A stretch of DNA of 64,000 nucleotides from Sphingobacterium zeae (GCF_030818895.1 NZ_JAUTBA010000001.1:3844001-3908000); one strand, 5' to 3'. Positions 1-8,861 are shown, counted from the stretch's first letter. A program made the numbers and translations. The notes: generated by a model not told the origin, from the letters alone.

Positions 1-494
1 AAAGTCAGTCCGCCCATGATGTACAACGTTGTTCCCGACATCCATACCGCGTCGCTTCCAGCGCTTACTTTAAATTGCACCACTTGAGCCATAAATATGA
101 TTATGGCCAAACCATTCAAAAAGCCATACATCACAGGTTGAGGAATTAGGCGCACAAATTTTCCCCACCTAAAAAGTCCTACCAAAAATTGGAAAATGCC
201 AGCCAATACTACTGCAGCAAAGAGATAATCTATTCCATGCCTTGCTGCAAGCGCCATCAAGACGACCACAGTGGCCCCCGCGCCCCCCGATACCATTCCA
301 GGCCTACCGCCCAGAATGGAAGTAACCAACCCCATTAAGAATGCAGCGTAAAGCCCTGTTAGCGGTGGAAGCCCCGCTAGAATAGCAAAAGAGAGCGATT
401 CCGGAATCATCGTCATTGCAACCGTTAATCCTGCAAAAAGCTCATTCTTAAGATTGATCGATTTTATATTTACTATATCGAATTTATTGTTCAT
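1..494 (-). CDS. SulP family inorganic anion transporter, N-terminal part (cut by window edge)
   Basis: The reading frame starts at an ATG at 494 and runs off the window at base 1, giving about 164 residues. It is a hydrophobic permease N-terminus. After a short cytoplasmic start comes the stretch around NELFAGLTVAMTMIPESLSFA, which matches the first membrane segment of SulP (sulfate permease/SLC26) transporters, followed by the family's GLPPLTGLYAAF and GGAGATVVV-type segments. SulP proteins move sulfate, bicarbonate or other anions across the inner membrane; the substrate cannot be told here. The C-terminal part, where a STAS domain would lie, is outside the window. It is divergent from the DUF3943 gene, with about 100 bases between them. 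Confidence 0.85.
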   Translation of the reverse strand, partial: MNNKFDIVNIKSINLKNELFAGLTVAMTMIPESLSFAILAGLPPLTGLYAAFLMGLVTSILGGRPGMVSGGAGATVVVLMALAARHGIDYLFAAVVLAGIFQFLVGLFRWGKFVRLIPQPVMYGFLNGLAIIIFMAQVVQFKVSAGSDAVWMSGTTLYIMGGLT

Positions 495-558
495 TGCTAA
501 ATTTCTTGAACCAAGATAAAACGCCTCAAAGGTACTAATCGAACAAACACTTTTATGC

Positions 559-566
559 TATATTTG
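559..566 (+). promoter_or_regulatory. Candidate -7 element of the DUF3943 gene
   Basis: TATATTTG matches the Bacteroidota -7 consensus TAnnTTTG and lies about 30 bases upstream of the ATG at 598. No clear TTG -33 element is seen at the usual distance, so this is a weak call. Confidence 0.4.
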
Positions 567-597
567 TTATTCTTTACAAATTTTATTGCAAAACAGT

Positions 598-2124
598 ATG
601 TTCATCTCTTTCAGACCACACGCGACCTGCTTTTATTATAGTCTTCTCATATTTTCCTATATCTTGCTTGTTCATCTCGGGACCAGCAGAGCAGCAATCC
701 TAGCTGCTAGTGACTCGCTAACACCTTCAGAACGTCTTTCTCGATTTAAACTTTCGGATAAATATAACGTGTTCTACGATAACAATCCGCAACTGTGGGA
801 ACGCAATTCAATTTTCAACCCACAACAAACCGACAGTCTATTTGATTATCAGAAAAAAAACTTTTTAAGAGCTGGAATTGAATGGTTTTCCATCCAGGCC
901 ATTCCGGCTTCGGTTAATTACTTCATTCGCAAAGATCCTGTTTCACATATTTCTTTTAAAAATTTTTTCAGCCATTTAAAATTATCAGCGTGGACATGGG
1001 ATGATAATCTTTTCGCAACAAATCAAATAGCACACCCTTATCACGGTCAGTTTTATTTCAATTCGTTTCGATCCAATAATTATAGTTTCCTGCAGTCAAC
1101 AGCTGCCGCCGTTGCCGGTAGCTATATCTGGGAAACCGCAGGTGAAACCGAGCCGCCTTCCATCAATGATATCATCAATACAAGCTTTGGTGGAACAATT
1201 TTAGGTGAAATGACCCATAGACTATCGCACCATATTCTTTCCCGCCCAAGTTTGACTAAAGGACAGCGCAATAAAAAAGAGCTACTGGCGATGCTGATCA
1301 ATCCAATAAATGGGCTCAACCGGCTTCTGGATGGGCGCTGGGGCAATAAGGTCAAAGGTGCCGTTATCGATAGCTCCTTGGTTCACACCGAAGTTGAATT
1401 GGGGCTAAGGCGCTTTGACGCCAAGGAACACGATGTATTAAATAAAGGGAAAAATGACATCTACGCGCGTATCAAATTGATTTACACCAACGATTATTTG
1501 GACAAAAAGAAACCTTTTGACGACTTTTTCCTCAACTTAGAACTTGGATCAGATGATAGTTCCATCGTCAATGCGGTCAATGTGTATGCCTCGTTATACG
1601 GTAACCGTATTTTATCCAATTTAACAGGACTTCATCGTGGTATCGTGTCTGCGCATTTCGACTTTCTACGCAATGAAGCCTTTTATTACGGATCACAGAG
1701 TATCAATTATAATGTTTTTTCCAACTTCAATATCGGTAACCGTAGCAAGCTGACAACCATTCTTGGCGGTGGCCCTGTAGTATTAGCGGCTGTGCCAGAT
1801 CCTTATCTCCATTTTGGTGAAAGCCGTACATATGATTATGGCCCTGGAGCAGATGTTCGCATTTCAGCCACATTGACCACATTAAATCGCTTTAAATTTG
1901 GTGTAGACTATCGTGGTGGTTATTTTGTCACAATCAGCGGCAACAAGTCTCACCATTTTCTACATACTGCATCCACGAATGCTTCCATCCGTATCTGGAA
2001 AAACTTTGGTGTAAATCTTTACTCCGGCTACTTCAGATTAGAAGGTCACTATCGAGACCATAATAATGTGAACAAAGACTATCCTTTTGTTCGGATAGCA
2101 CTTGCTTATAACTCCCAATACTAA
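598..2124 (+). CDS. DUF3943 domain protein, probably outer-membrane associated
   Basis: This 508-residue protein starts at ATG 598; the frame stays open to a TTG at 586, but the ATG fits the promoter better. The N-terminus has a hydrophobic export segment (about residues 13-30). The middle carries a DUF3943-like block, including YIWETAGETEPPSINDI and GGTILGEMTHRLS. The C-terminal half has alternating polar and aromatic strands that look like an outer-membrane beta-barrel (for example RFKFGVDYRGGYFVTISGN). The family has no known biochemical function. It is a single gene, convergent with the L,D-transpeptidase, and its stop codon lies inside a long shared hairpin. Confidence 0.8.
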   Translation: MFISFRPHATCFYYSLLIFSYILLVHLGTSRAAILAASDSLTPSERLSRFKLSDKYNVFYDNNPQLWERNSIFNPQQTDSLFDYQKKNFLRAGIEWFSIQAIPASVNYFIRKDPVSHISFKNFFSHLKLSAWTWDDNLFATNQIAHPYHGQFYFNSFRSNNYSFLQSTAAAVAGSYIWETAGETEPPSINDIINTSFGGTILGEMTHRLSHHILSRPSLTKGQRNKKELLAMLINPINGLNRLLDGRWGNKVKGAVIDSSLVHTEVELGLRRFDAKEHDVLNKGKNDIYARIKLIYTNDYLDKKKPFDDFFLNLELGSDDSSIVNAVNVYASLYGNRILSNLTGLHRGIVSAHFDFLRNEAFYYGSQSINYNVFSNFNIGNRSKLTTILGGGPVVLAAVPDPYLHFGESRTYDYGPGADVRISATLTTLNRFKFGVDYRGGYFVTISGNKSHHFLHTASTNASIRIWKNFGVNLYSGYFRLEGHYRDHNNVNKDYPFVRIALAYNSQY

Positions 2125-2173
2125 CTAATAGCAAAGGCTTAACTCGATGTGTTAAGACTTTGCTATTAGTTAG
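2121..2173. terminator. Bidirectional hairpin spanning two stop codons
   Basis: A 16-base perfect inverted repeat (2121-2136 with 2158-2173) encloses one mismatch, a further 6-bp stem (2138-2143 with 2151-2156) and a 7-base loop. It covers the stop codons of the DUF3943 gene (2122-2124) and the opposing L,D-transpeptidase (2166-2168). There is no strong T-run. I infer a two-way terminator or mRNA 3'-end stabiliser. Confidence 0.7.
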
Positions 2174-3626
2174 CCCAATATTTCTTCAACGCCTCTTTCA
2201 AGCGTTGATCGTAACCATAGATATCAGGATATGTAACAATTTTTTCTCCGTCATCCAACCAAGTGGTATAATAGGTGATGTATACTGGCATCTGGCGTTT
2301 AAGGGTGACCCAACGCGATTTCGAAATCGAATCTGTCGTAATTTCCTTCGCAATTTTTTCGGCCTGCTTCTCATTATTGACGAGGTAAGATGCTAAATCC
2401 ACGGGTTTTTCCACGCGAACACAACCGTGGCTAACGGCTCGATTACTCTGCCCGAACATTTGTTTTGCCGGCGTGTCGTGAAGGTAAATAGAGTATGGAT
2501 TCTCAAATAAAAATTTCACGTTCCCCAAGGAATTATCCGAACCGGGATTCTGTTTGAAACGAAAGTTCTCGACAGAATCAGAATTCCAGTTAACAGTGGC
2601 AGGATCCACTTGTTTACCTTTATAGTAAGCAACCATATTGCGCGATGCCAGGTAGTTTGGATTATTTCGAACGCTTGCTAATATTTCCTTTTTAACAATA
2701 CTATTCGGAATATTCCACACGGGATTAACTTGCATGGCATCCAACATGCCCTGCATCACCGGAGTTTCATGGTTCTCGCCTTTACGTGAATAGGCGGGAT
2801 TTTCTGTTTCACCTACACATACATTCATCGATTGGCTTGTTTTTCCATCTTCGATAATATGCAGACGTTGTTCAGGGATATTAACAAAAACATATTTTTC
2901 TGGAAAATCCTGTCCCATCCAACGCAATTTTTCCAATACCATTAGCACCTGGCTCCGTTGCGTCACAGATAAATTTCCACTTTGCAGCAGATTCTGAAAT
3001 TTGACGTAGAATTGGTTCTTTGGTTGGATATCGGTCAATACAGTTCCAATTTTTACACTGTCCAGCAAGCGCACAACTTTACTGTAGTTCATACGCTTTT
3101 GAGGAACAAAATATCTACCATAAAGACGCTTGGGGTTGACAACACCATATTTTAGACTACTTACATAAGCTATCAGTCCATCTGTACTCAATAGATCAAG
3201 CTTAGCTAATAAGGGATAGGCCGCTGCAACATCTTTAGTTTTCAGCTTCCGCAAAGAAAACAGGGTTTCTTTAATGGCTGAAGTATGGAAATAACTACTA
3301 CGAATGCCATGCTCCTCACTTCGTTCAAAATACGCCAGCAATGTATCAATACTACCATCAAAGAGATGCTCCGAAATTAAAGTCATCCCTTCCGTGGAAT
3401 CGGCTAATTCCTTCATCCAGCTTGGATTAATCAGCTTCGATTTTTCCTTATGGTACACTTCATGGAAGATTTTAACATACGCGGTTGTATCAAAATCTTT
3501 ATAGGATTTATTTTCAAAGCCCTTCGCCAAAACATCGCCATATGTAGGAGGATTCTCTCTACAAGAAAAAAATACTACTGAAACAAACGAAAGAAAAATT
3601 AAAAAACGTAACATACGACAGATCAT
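2166..3626 (-). CDS. L,D-transpeptidase (YcbB/YkuD type), lipoprotein
   Basis: This 486-residue protein is predicted to form 3-3 peptidoglycan cross-links or attach proteins to peptidoglycan. The YkuD catalytic motif SHGCVRV lies near residues 399-405, with Cys402 as the nucleophile, and is preceded by a conserved YLHDTP. The N-terminal half resembles the scaffold and peptidoglycan-binding region of YcbB-type enzymes. The first 22 residues form a signal with a lipobox ending VVFFSC, so the mature protein should be lipid-anchored in the periplasm. An alternative start at 3614 gives a tidier signal peptide. It lies downstream of fbp on the same strand, but an fbp terminator hairpin sits between them. 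Confidence 0.9.
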   Translation of the reverse strand: MICRMLRFLIFLSFVSVVFFSCRENPPTYGDVLAKGFENKSYKDFDTTAYVKIFHEVYHKEKSKLINPSWMKELADSTEGMTLISEHLFDGSIDTLLAYFERSEEHGIRSSYFHTSAIKETLFSLRKLKTKDVAAAYPLLAKLDLLSTDGLIAYVSSLKYGVVNPKRLYGRYFVPQKRMNYSKVVRLLDSVKIGTVLTDIQPKNQFYVKFQNLLQSGNLSVTQRSQVLMVLEKLRWMGQDFPEKYVFVNIPEQRLHIIEDGKTSQSMNVCVGETENPAYSRKGENHETPVMQGMLDAMQVNPVWNIPNSIVKKEILASVRNNPNYLASRNMVAYYKGKQVDPATVNWNSDSVENFRFKQNPGSDNSLGNVKFLFENPYSIYLHDTPAKQMFGQSNRAVSHGCVRVEKPVDLASYLVNNEKQAEKIAKEITTDSISKSRWVTLKRQMPVYITYYTTWLDDGEKIVTYPDIYGYDQRLKEALKKYWAN

Positions 3627-3632
3627 GAAAAG

Positions 3633-3660
3633 AAATGGCTTCGCAATAATAAAGCCATTT
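3633..3660 (-). terminator. Hairpin terminator after fbp
   Basis: On the minus strand a 9-bp stem (AAATGGCTT with AAGCCATTT) is followed by a T-rich CTTTTC. It lies between the fbp stop and the L,D-transpeptidase start, only a few bases from the latter, so it may also sit in that gene's leader. Confidence 0.6.
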
Positions 3661-3727
3661 TGTGAGTGTAAAGATAAATAATTCTTGTGTTCTAAAGAAT
3701 CTTGCCTGTCATTGAATTACTACAGAT

Positions 3728-4738
3728 TCAATCAATGTACTTTTTTAAGAAATCTTCCAGTAGTTCGACCATATCGGTATTACCTAGAAAAGCAGCTGAT
3801 CGTTGATGCAAAGTCTTAGGTTCAATATCCAGTATACGCTGAACGCCATTAGAAGCTTTGCCTCCAGCCTGCTCAACTATGAACGCAATGGGGTTGCATT
3901 CATACATCAATCTCAATTTGCCATTAGGATGTGCAGAGGTCGTTGGATAAAGAAATATACCCCCTTTAAGGAGATTGCGATGAATATCCGCCACCATTGA
4001 GCCAATGTAGCGCGACGCGTACGGCCGCTGCGTTGCACTATCTTCCGTTTGGCAATATTTAATATACTGCTTCACCCCGTTCGGAAATTTAGAATAATTA
4101 CCCTCGTTGATCGAGTAGATCTGACCTGAAGCAGGAATTTTCATATCTGGATGAGATAAACAAAACTCACCGATCGAAGGATCCAATGTGAAGCCATTTA
4201 CTCCCTTTCCTGTCGTGTATACTAACATCGTCGAACTGCCATAGATCACATAACCAGCCGCTACCTGCTTTGTCCCGTGCTGTAAAATGTCATTGCTATT
4301 GCAGGAAACGCCCGTGTTAGATATCCTTCTGTAGATAGAGAAGATTGTCCCGACAGACACATTTACATCAATATTGCTTGAACCATCCAATGGGTCGATA
4401 CATACAATATATTTCGCATTTTTGGAAATCCCGGATTGGATATACACTGGATTTTCATGTTCCTCGGAAGCAACTACACAACACTCGCCCCCACTTTGTA
4501 ACGCATTAATAAATTGTTCATCCGCATAAACATCCAGCTTCTTTTGTCCTTCGCCTTGTACATTGACTTGTCCGGCGTCACCTAGAATATCAACTAATCC
4601 GGCCTTGTTAACCTCTCTATTTACAATCTTTGCTGCGATCCCAATATCGCGTAAGAGACGGGAGAGCTCACCTTTGGCATATGGAAAATCAGCCTGTTTT
4701 TCAATAATAAATTGACCTAATGTAGTTATACCACTCAT
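3728..4738 (-). CDS. fbp: Class I fructose-1,6-bisphosphatase
   Basis: This enzyme hydrolyses fructose-1,6-bisphosphate to fructose-6-phosphate, the committed step of gluconeogenesis, in the cytoplasm. The 336 residues match the usual class I length. The metal-binding motif DPLDGSSNID and the C-terminal substrate region GKLRLMYECNPIAFIVEQAGG are both present. The ATG at 4738 gives the typical N-terminus. A TAGCTTTG at 4767-4774 (minus strand) could be its -7 promoter element, although no good -33 is seen. It stands next to cell-wall and small hypothetical genes and is probably transcribed alone. Confidence 0.97.
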   Translation of the reverse strand: MSGITTLGQFIIEKQADFPYAKGELSRLLRDIGIAAKIVNREVNKAGLVDILGDAGQVNVQGEGQKKLDVYADEQFINALQSGGECCVVASEEHENPVYIQSGISKNAKYIVCIDPLDGSSNIDVNVSVGTIFSIYRRISNTGVSCNSNDILQHGTKQVAAGYVIYGSSTMLVYTTGKGVNGFTLDPSIGEFCLSHPDMKIPASGQIYSINEGNYSKFPNGVKQYIKYCQTEDSATQRPYASRYIGSMVADIHRNLLKGGIFLYPTTSAHPNGKLRLMYECNPIAFIVEQAGGKASNGVQRILDIEPKTLHQRSAAFLGNTDMVELLEDFLKKYID

Positions 4739-5006
4739 AATATTGTTTTATTGGATATTTGTTGCACAAAGCTAAAAAAGTTAAACAAGTTTTAGCTAAC
4801 ACATTGCTTTAATAGCGAGCATTTTAGCAACATAAATACGCAATCGTTTGCACTTAATTTTGCAAACTTTTTTTGCTAAAACGTTTATTAGCTATAAAAA
4901 AAACAATAAAAAACAGAAAGCAAGGACCAAATTTAAAATAACGACGTCCAGAAAAAAAGCAAAAAATGATAAGTATTTAGTAATTTTGGCTAAATATTTT
5001 AAAACA

Positions 5007-5240
5007 ATGCAGCAACTTTTACAAGTTATAGAAAAGGAAAAATTAGGCAGTCAGGTTGCCAAGCAACATACTTTGATCATTGACGATAAACAGATCGTAC
5101 ACGGTGCCCTTTTTATAATAAAAACTGCTCGAAAAACATTTAAGGTGATGATTCCTACTCCTTTTCATGAAGAAATCCTAAAAAATGAAGCAACCATCAG
5201 CACCTTGATCAAACATCCCCAAGCCATGCTCCTATCTTAA
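5007..5240 (+). CDS. Small hypothetical protein (77 aa)
   Basis: I do not recognise a family. Starting at ATG 5007 (MQQLLQVIEKE), the product is 77 residues long with protein-like composition, including an amphipathic start and a beta-rich middle (HTLIIDDKQIVHGALFIIK). The frame is open back to 4848, but that part is lysine-rich, AT-rich and looks non-coding, so I prefer the internal ATG. There is no signal peptide and no membrane segment. It is not clearly in an operon. Confidence 0.5.
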   Translation: MQQLLQVIEKEKLGSQVAKQHTLIIDDKQIVHGALFIIKTARKTFKVMIPTPFHEEILKNEATISTLIKHPQAMLLS

Positions 5241-5488
5241 TCTTATATACATCCCTAATATACTGATCACCTCATCGACAACACGAAAGCCTCTCTATTA
5301 TGAGTACTATAGTGTGATTAGAGTAACACGCTTTTGACATCGCCATTCAGCAACCGCTGCCACGAGTGTCAGTTTAGTTTCGGTTATCTGAAATTCACTA
5401 CACTTAAATTGTATAAATATCGATCTCAATTAAAAACAGATAATCCCTATATTCGCTGTTGTAATAATAATATATAGTTTACAGAAAC

Positions 5489-5767
5489 ATGCGTAATATC
5501 TTTTTAATTTTCATAACGGTGATCATCACAGTGGTCTGTGTCAGAAACCCACAATCGGTGCCGCTCAATTTTTTCGGAGAAACACAGGTCGCGCTATGGA
5601 AGCTGCTATTAGCTTTTTTTATTGCCGGAATCGCATTTTTATTCGCCCTAAAAATTGGAAAGAAGAAACAGCAGGTGTATGAACAGGACAATATTGAAGA
5701 ATCTAATGAAGAGAGCAGCGAACGAAGGTCCCAATTATCGGAAGAAGACCGGGAATTCCTCTCCTAA
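5489..5767 (+). CDS. LapA domain (DUF1049) small membrane protein
   Basis: This 92-residue protein has two hydrophobic helices (about residues 3-19 and 35-54) separated by the NPQSVPLNFFGETQVALWKLLL segment typical of LapA/DUF1049 proteins, then a charged, Glu/Ser-rich cytoplasmic tail. In proteobacteria LapA acts with LapB in lipopolysaccharide assembly; in Bacteroidota the role is not established. The gene is monocistronic and sits just upstream of tRNA-Lys. Confidence 0.8.
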   Translation: MRNIFLIFITVIITVVCVRNPQSVPLNFFGETQVALWKLLLAFFIAGIAFLFALKIGKKKQQVYEQDNIEESNEESSERRSQLSEEDREFLS

Positions 5768-5833
5768 AACAAAAAATAAATCACTAAAAATGAAGCCGTA
5801 AAGAGCTAGACCGCATTTTTATCACATAAATAC

Positions 5834-5864
5834 TTGCGAGAAATAGGGATTAACCCTATCTTTG
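5834..5864 (+). promoter_or_regulatory. Promoter of tRNA-Lys
   Basis: TTG at 5834-5836, a 20-base spacer and TATCTTTG at 5857-5864 together match the Bacteroidota promoter. The tRNA begins 45 bases downstream. Confidence 0.75.
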
Positions 5865-5908
5865 CATCACTTCAAACAAGGAACGGTAGTTCAGAATTAA
5901 AGAAGTAA

Positions 5909-5981
5909 GATTCCGTAGCTCAGCTGGTAGAGCAATACACTTTTAATGTATGGGTCCTGGGTTCGAATCCCAGCGGGATCA
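5909..5981 (+). tRNA. tRNA-Lys (anticodon UUU)
   Basis: A complete cloverleaf can be drawn. The acceptor stem GATTCCG pairs with CGGGATC with one wobble. The D-arm is GCTC/GAGC, the anticodon stem ATACA/TGTAT with loop CTTTTAA (anticodon TTT), and the T-arm CTGGG-TTCGAAT-CCCAG. The discriminator base is A and CCA is not encoded. It has its own promoter upstream and a strong hairpin immediately downstream. Confidence 0.97.
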
Positions 5982-5983
5982 CA

Positions 5984-6017
5984 AAAGAAAAGCTAATCGC
6001 AAGATTAGCTTTTCTTT
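5984..6017 (+). terminator. Terminator of tRNA-Lys
   Basis: A perfect 14-bp inverted repeat (5984-5997 with 6004-6017) around a 6-base loop begins 3 bases after the tRNA and ends in a T-rich run. Confidence 0.85.
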
Positions 6018-6081
6018 GTTTAAGCTTGTCAGCATTCGTAATTGACTTTTCCTGACAAACTAAAACTAACAGCCTCTCCTG

Positions 6082-6657
6082 ATGATAGAAAAACTTCTCT
6101 TCGAAATGAATAGCTATGCGGCGCTTAGCCCGGCCACAACAGAAGTTTTGAAAACGATCTGTCAGGTAAAACAGTTCAAAAAAAACGAACTCATCCTACG
6201 CGCTGGAGAATATGCGAAATACTATTACTTCGTCTGCAAGGGACTGTTAGGCTATTATAGACCGGATGCTGATGGCAATATCGTTTACAAATTATTTTTC
6301 GAGGAAAACAGCTTTTGTGCTTCTACTGCTGCAATCATCGAAGAAAAACCAAGTAAATTCAGTATCGTTGCACTCGAAGATGTCCAATTGATCCAGTATT
6401 CCGCTAAAGTGTTTCGCGAACTTATAGCAACCCACCATGATTTAGCACTTTTTCAGCTTGCTTATCTCGAAAAGAATTGGGTCGTAAAAAAAGAACCACT
6501 TGAAATTGAACTCAAATGGAAATCTGCCAAAGAGCGGTATATAGAGCTTTACAAAAATCAATCGCTTTTTAAAAGACTGAAACAACACCATATAGCGTCT
6601 TATCTAGGAGTAACGCCAACACAGCTGAGCCGAATCCGTAAAGAATTAAAATCATAA
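6082..6657 (+). CDS. Crp/Fnr family transcriptional regulator
   Basis: This 191-residue protein has an N-terminal cyclic-nucleotide-binding-like beta-roll (about residues 20-120; FKKNELILRAGEYAKYYYFVCKGLLGYY) and a C-terminal helix-turn-helix near residues 165-190 (HHIASYLGVTPTQLSRIRKEL). It has no Fnr-type cysteine cluster, so oxygen sensing by Fe-S is unlikely, and the ligand is unknown. Such short Crp-like regulators are common in Bacteroidota and often control the gene next door. The esterase and EamA transporter follow on the same strand. An inverted repeat TTGTCAG/CTGACAA at 6028-6057 lies just before the start and could be an operator. Confidence 0.9.
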   Translation: MIEKLLFEMNSYAALSPATTEVLKTICQVKQFKKNELILRAGEYAKYYYFVCKGLLGYYRPDADGNIVYKLFFEENSFCASTAAIIEEKPSKFSIVALEDVQLIQYSAKVFRELIATHHDLALFQLAYLEKNWVVKKEPLEIELKWKSAKERYIELYKNQSLFKRLKQHHIASYLGVTPTQLSRIRKELKS

Positions 6658-6731
6658 TTCCATCAACATTTGTACATGTTTTCTACTTTTAAACTTTAGA
6701 ATTTTGTCCTATAAAGATAAATTATTAGGAC

Positions 6732-7550
6732 ATGAAAATAATATGCACACTCCTATTCTCTGCTCTTATCCTACCGCTAACAGCTCAACAGATAATCAGA
6801 ACAAAAGTCCATAGTGAAAAGATGGACAAAAATATCGAGACCATTATCGTTACACCCGAAATCCAACATGGAGTTCAATATAAAACGGTCTATATTCTTC
6901 ATGGTTATAGTGGCAATCCAGACCGCACTTTGCAGGACGATATTCCCGACTTACTTCAAAAAGCAAAAACATTTCAAACTATTTATGTTCTGCCCAATGG
7001 AAATTTCAATTCCTGGTACGTCGATAGCCCCATAAATCCTCATTCACAATACAGCTCTTTTATCGGTGCCGAACTCGTCAACTACATCGACCAGCACTAC
7101 CCTACCTTACCGTATAGAAGTGCTCGAGGGATACTCGGCTGGAGCATGGGTGGTTATGGAGCGCTACACATCAGTATAGCTTATCCGCACACCTTTTCAA
7201 TTGTCGGAAGCTCCTGCGGTGCCATAGATTTCGATCGCTTCGGAAAAGGATATCAAGGCTATCAGGTAGACCAAGTACTGGGAGATTTAAAAGCTCTAAA
7301 CGACAGCGAACGGATTTACAGCAATGAAGATAGGATGATGCAAAATAAGCAGCACTACATTATCGATTGTGGAACCGAAGACCAACAAATGCTGGAAATG
7401 AACAGAACATTTCATAAGCATCTGACCAGCAAAAATATTGAGCACTTATATATGGAATCAAGAGGAGGACATGATACAGCCTACTGGAGCAAATCATTAT
7501 CACAACAATTGGCTTTATTTCAAAACTATTTTCAAAATGAAGGACTATAA
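6732..7550 (+). CDS. Secreted alpha/beta-hydrolase, esterase D/EstA-like
   Basis: This 272-residue protein has a signal peptide (first about 18 residues, ending LPLTAQQ) and a putative-esterase (PF00756) fold. The nucleophile elbow GWSMGGYGAL carries the catalytic Ser. A late GGHD supplies the likely catalytic His, and the oxyanion region YILHGYSG is near the start of the fold. It probably hydrolyses short acyl esters or S-formylglutathione-like substrates in the periplasm. Its stop overlaps the start of the EamA transporter by 14 bases, so the two are probably co-translated. A palindromic stretch around 6667-6678 (TTTGTACATG) could be regulatory. Confidence 0.88.
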   Translation: MKIICTLLFSALILPLTAQQIIRTKVHSEKMDKNIETIIVTPEIQHGVQYKTVYILHGYSGNPDRTLQDDIPDLLQKAKTFQTIYVLPNGNFNSWYVDSPINPHSQYSSFIGAELVNYIDQHYPTLPYRSARGILGWSMGGYGALHISIAYPHTFSIVGSSCGAIDFDRFGKGYQGYQVDQVLGDLKALNDSERIYSNEDRMMQNKQHYIIDCGTEDQQMLEMNRTFHKHLTSKNIEHLYMESRGGHDTAYWSKSLSQQLALFQNYFQNEGL

Positions 7551-8427
7551 ATCAACACTCTATGTCGCTGCTGGCGCTTGCAGTTACGGACTTCTTGCGA
7601 CAATTGTAAAATATGCCAATCATTTAGGTATAAATACCAGCTTGTTGACCTTTTTGCAATTTATGTTCGGATTTCTCCTTTTGCTGGCATTGAATCTTTT
7701 ATCAAAACGCAACGTAGAAGAATATAGCGTCATCAAATTCTCATCGAAAATTAAATTGATGATCTGGGGCATTTCTCTAGGGCTGACAACAACACTTTAT
7801 TACCTATCCATTCAATACATTCCAGTATCCATTGGAATTATTCTACTGATGCAGTCTATTTGGATTAGTTTAGTTGCCGAAGCATTGCTACTAAAAAAAT
7901 TCCCATCACGTGCAAAAATAATAGGTGTTATTATTGTCCTAGTCGGAACGGCCTTTGCTACTAATATATTGCAAAATGATATTGCTCTTAACTACAAAGG
8001 AATACTATTAGGTTTCGGAGCCGGGATAAGTTATGCACTGGCAATTTATGCGTCAAGTTCTATAGAGAAGCAATTACCAAGTCTAGTGCGCAGCCAATTC
8101 CTAGTTCTCGGCGGACTATTACTCATCGTGGTATTTTGGAATATTGCTATCGTCCGGTATATGCAAATTGAAGCATTACCCTGGGGACTGCTTATTGCGA
8201 TCTTTGGCACCATCCTTCCGCCTTTATTATTTACAAAAGGCATACCTCAAACTGGAATAGCAATGGGTAATATAATTTCAAGCCTAGAGATTCCTATTTC
8301 AACACTCTCTGCCATGTTCGTTTTGCAGGAAGTCGTAACGGGATTTCAGTGGTTTGACATACTGCTTATTTTAACAGCTGTAATCATCATCAATCTACGT
8401 AATCAGCACGAGCTAACCAGCGCGTAA
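7537..8427 (+). CDS. EamA/DMT family transporter
   Basis: This 296-residue inner-membrane protein has ten predicted hydrophobic helices arranged as two EamA repeats, typical of drug/metabolite transporters that export amino acids, metabolites or drugs. I chose ATG 7537 (MKDYKSTLYVAAGACSYG) because the longer frame back to 7438 lies inside the esterase gene and is soluble in character. With this start it overlaps the esterase stop by 14 bases, indicating translational coupling. The substrate is unknown. Confidence 0.88.
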   Translation: MKDYKSTLYVAAGACSYGLLATIVKYANHLGINTSLLTFLQFMFGFLLLLALNLLSKRNVEEYSVIKFSSKIKLMIWGISLGLTTTLYYLSIQYIPVSIGIILLMQSIWISLVAEALLLKKFPSRAKIIGVIIVLVGTAFATNILQNDIALNYKGILLGFGAGISYALAIYASSSIEKQLPSLVRSQFLVLGGLLLIVVFWNIAIVRYMQIEALPWGLLIAIFGTILPPLLFTKGIPQTGIAMGNIISSLEIPISTLSAMFVLQEVVTGFQWFDILLILTAVIIINLRNQHELTSA

Positions 8428-8567
8428 ATTTGTTATATCCCCATACTTTTATTCAATAAACCTTGACGAATACATGCTATGCCTGATCCGCACAAAGTGT
8501 CGACATAACAAAGAAAGCAAAAACGTACAATCAAGATGTGGTGGAATAACTATGAAAAATAGGTGCT

Positions 8568-8648
8568 AAAAAAAAGCTTAGCATTGGTCGGGCGACCTGC
8601 TAAGCTTTTATAAATACCTCTTTGTAAGAGGCAATCAACCTAAACCTA
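8568..8648 (-). ncRNA. Candidate small RNA with own promoter and terminator
   Basis: This intergenic stretch on the minus strand has all parts of a free-standing small RNA gene. A Bacteroidota promoter lies just upstream (8652-8682). Then come a short hairpin CCTCTT-ACA-AAGAGG (8617-8631) and a long hairpin (8572-8609) with a 12-bp stem and an inner 5-bp stem. Eight T residues follow immediately (8568-8575). No protein frame of note lies within it. The transcript would be about 80 nt. I know no named family for it. The long hairpin could alternatively serve as a distant terminator for the EamA transporter on the plus strand. Confidence 0.6.
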
Positions 8649-8651
8649 TGA

Positions 8652-8682
8652 CAAAGATAATGGTTCAAATGATATAAACAAA
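8652..8682 (-). promoter_or_regulatory. Promoter of the small RNA
   Basis: On the minus strand TTTG (8679-8682), a 19-base spacer and TATCTTTG (8652-8659) give a full match to the Bacteroidota consensus. Nothing protein-coding follows in this direction before the oppositely oriented EamA gene. Confidence 0.75.
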
Positions 8683-8861
8683 AATTTTGTTATATTTTTT
8701 TTCAACTCCCATAAATTTGCTTTAGGACAACCTTCACAAAAGGATTAGTAAGTGTAAAAAGTACACTACACTCTTTTCACATTTTTGTAATGCTATGGAC
8801 AGGATATTTTACTGCTCATTTTTGTAGGAAGTAAACATAGATGATTCATTTAATTATTTAG

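Noticed and set aside
4848..5006. Lys-rich 53-codon extension of the small gene at 5007
   Set aside because: Composition is AT-driven and lacks protein character, so the internal ATG is a better start.
6667..6730. TACATGT palindrome and GTCCTA/TAGGAC repeat before the esterase gene as a Crp-like operator
   Set aside because: The repeats are short and AT-rich, and nothing ties them to the neighbouring Crp-like protein strongly enough to list as a feature.
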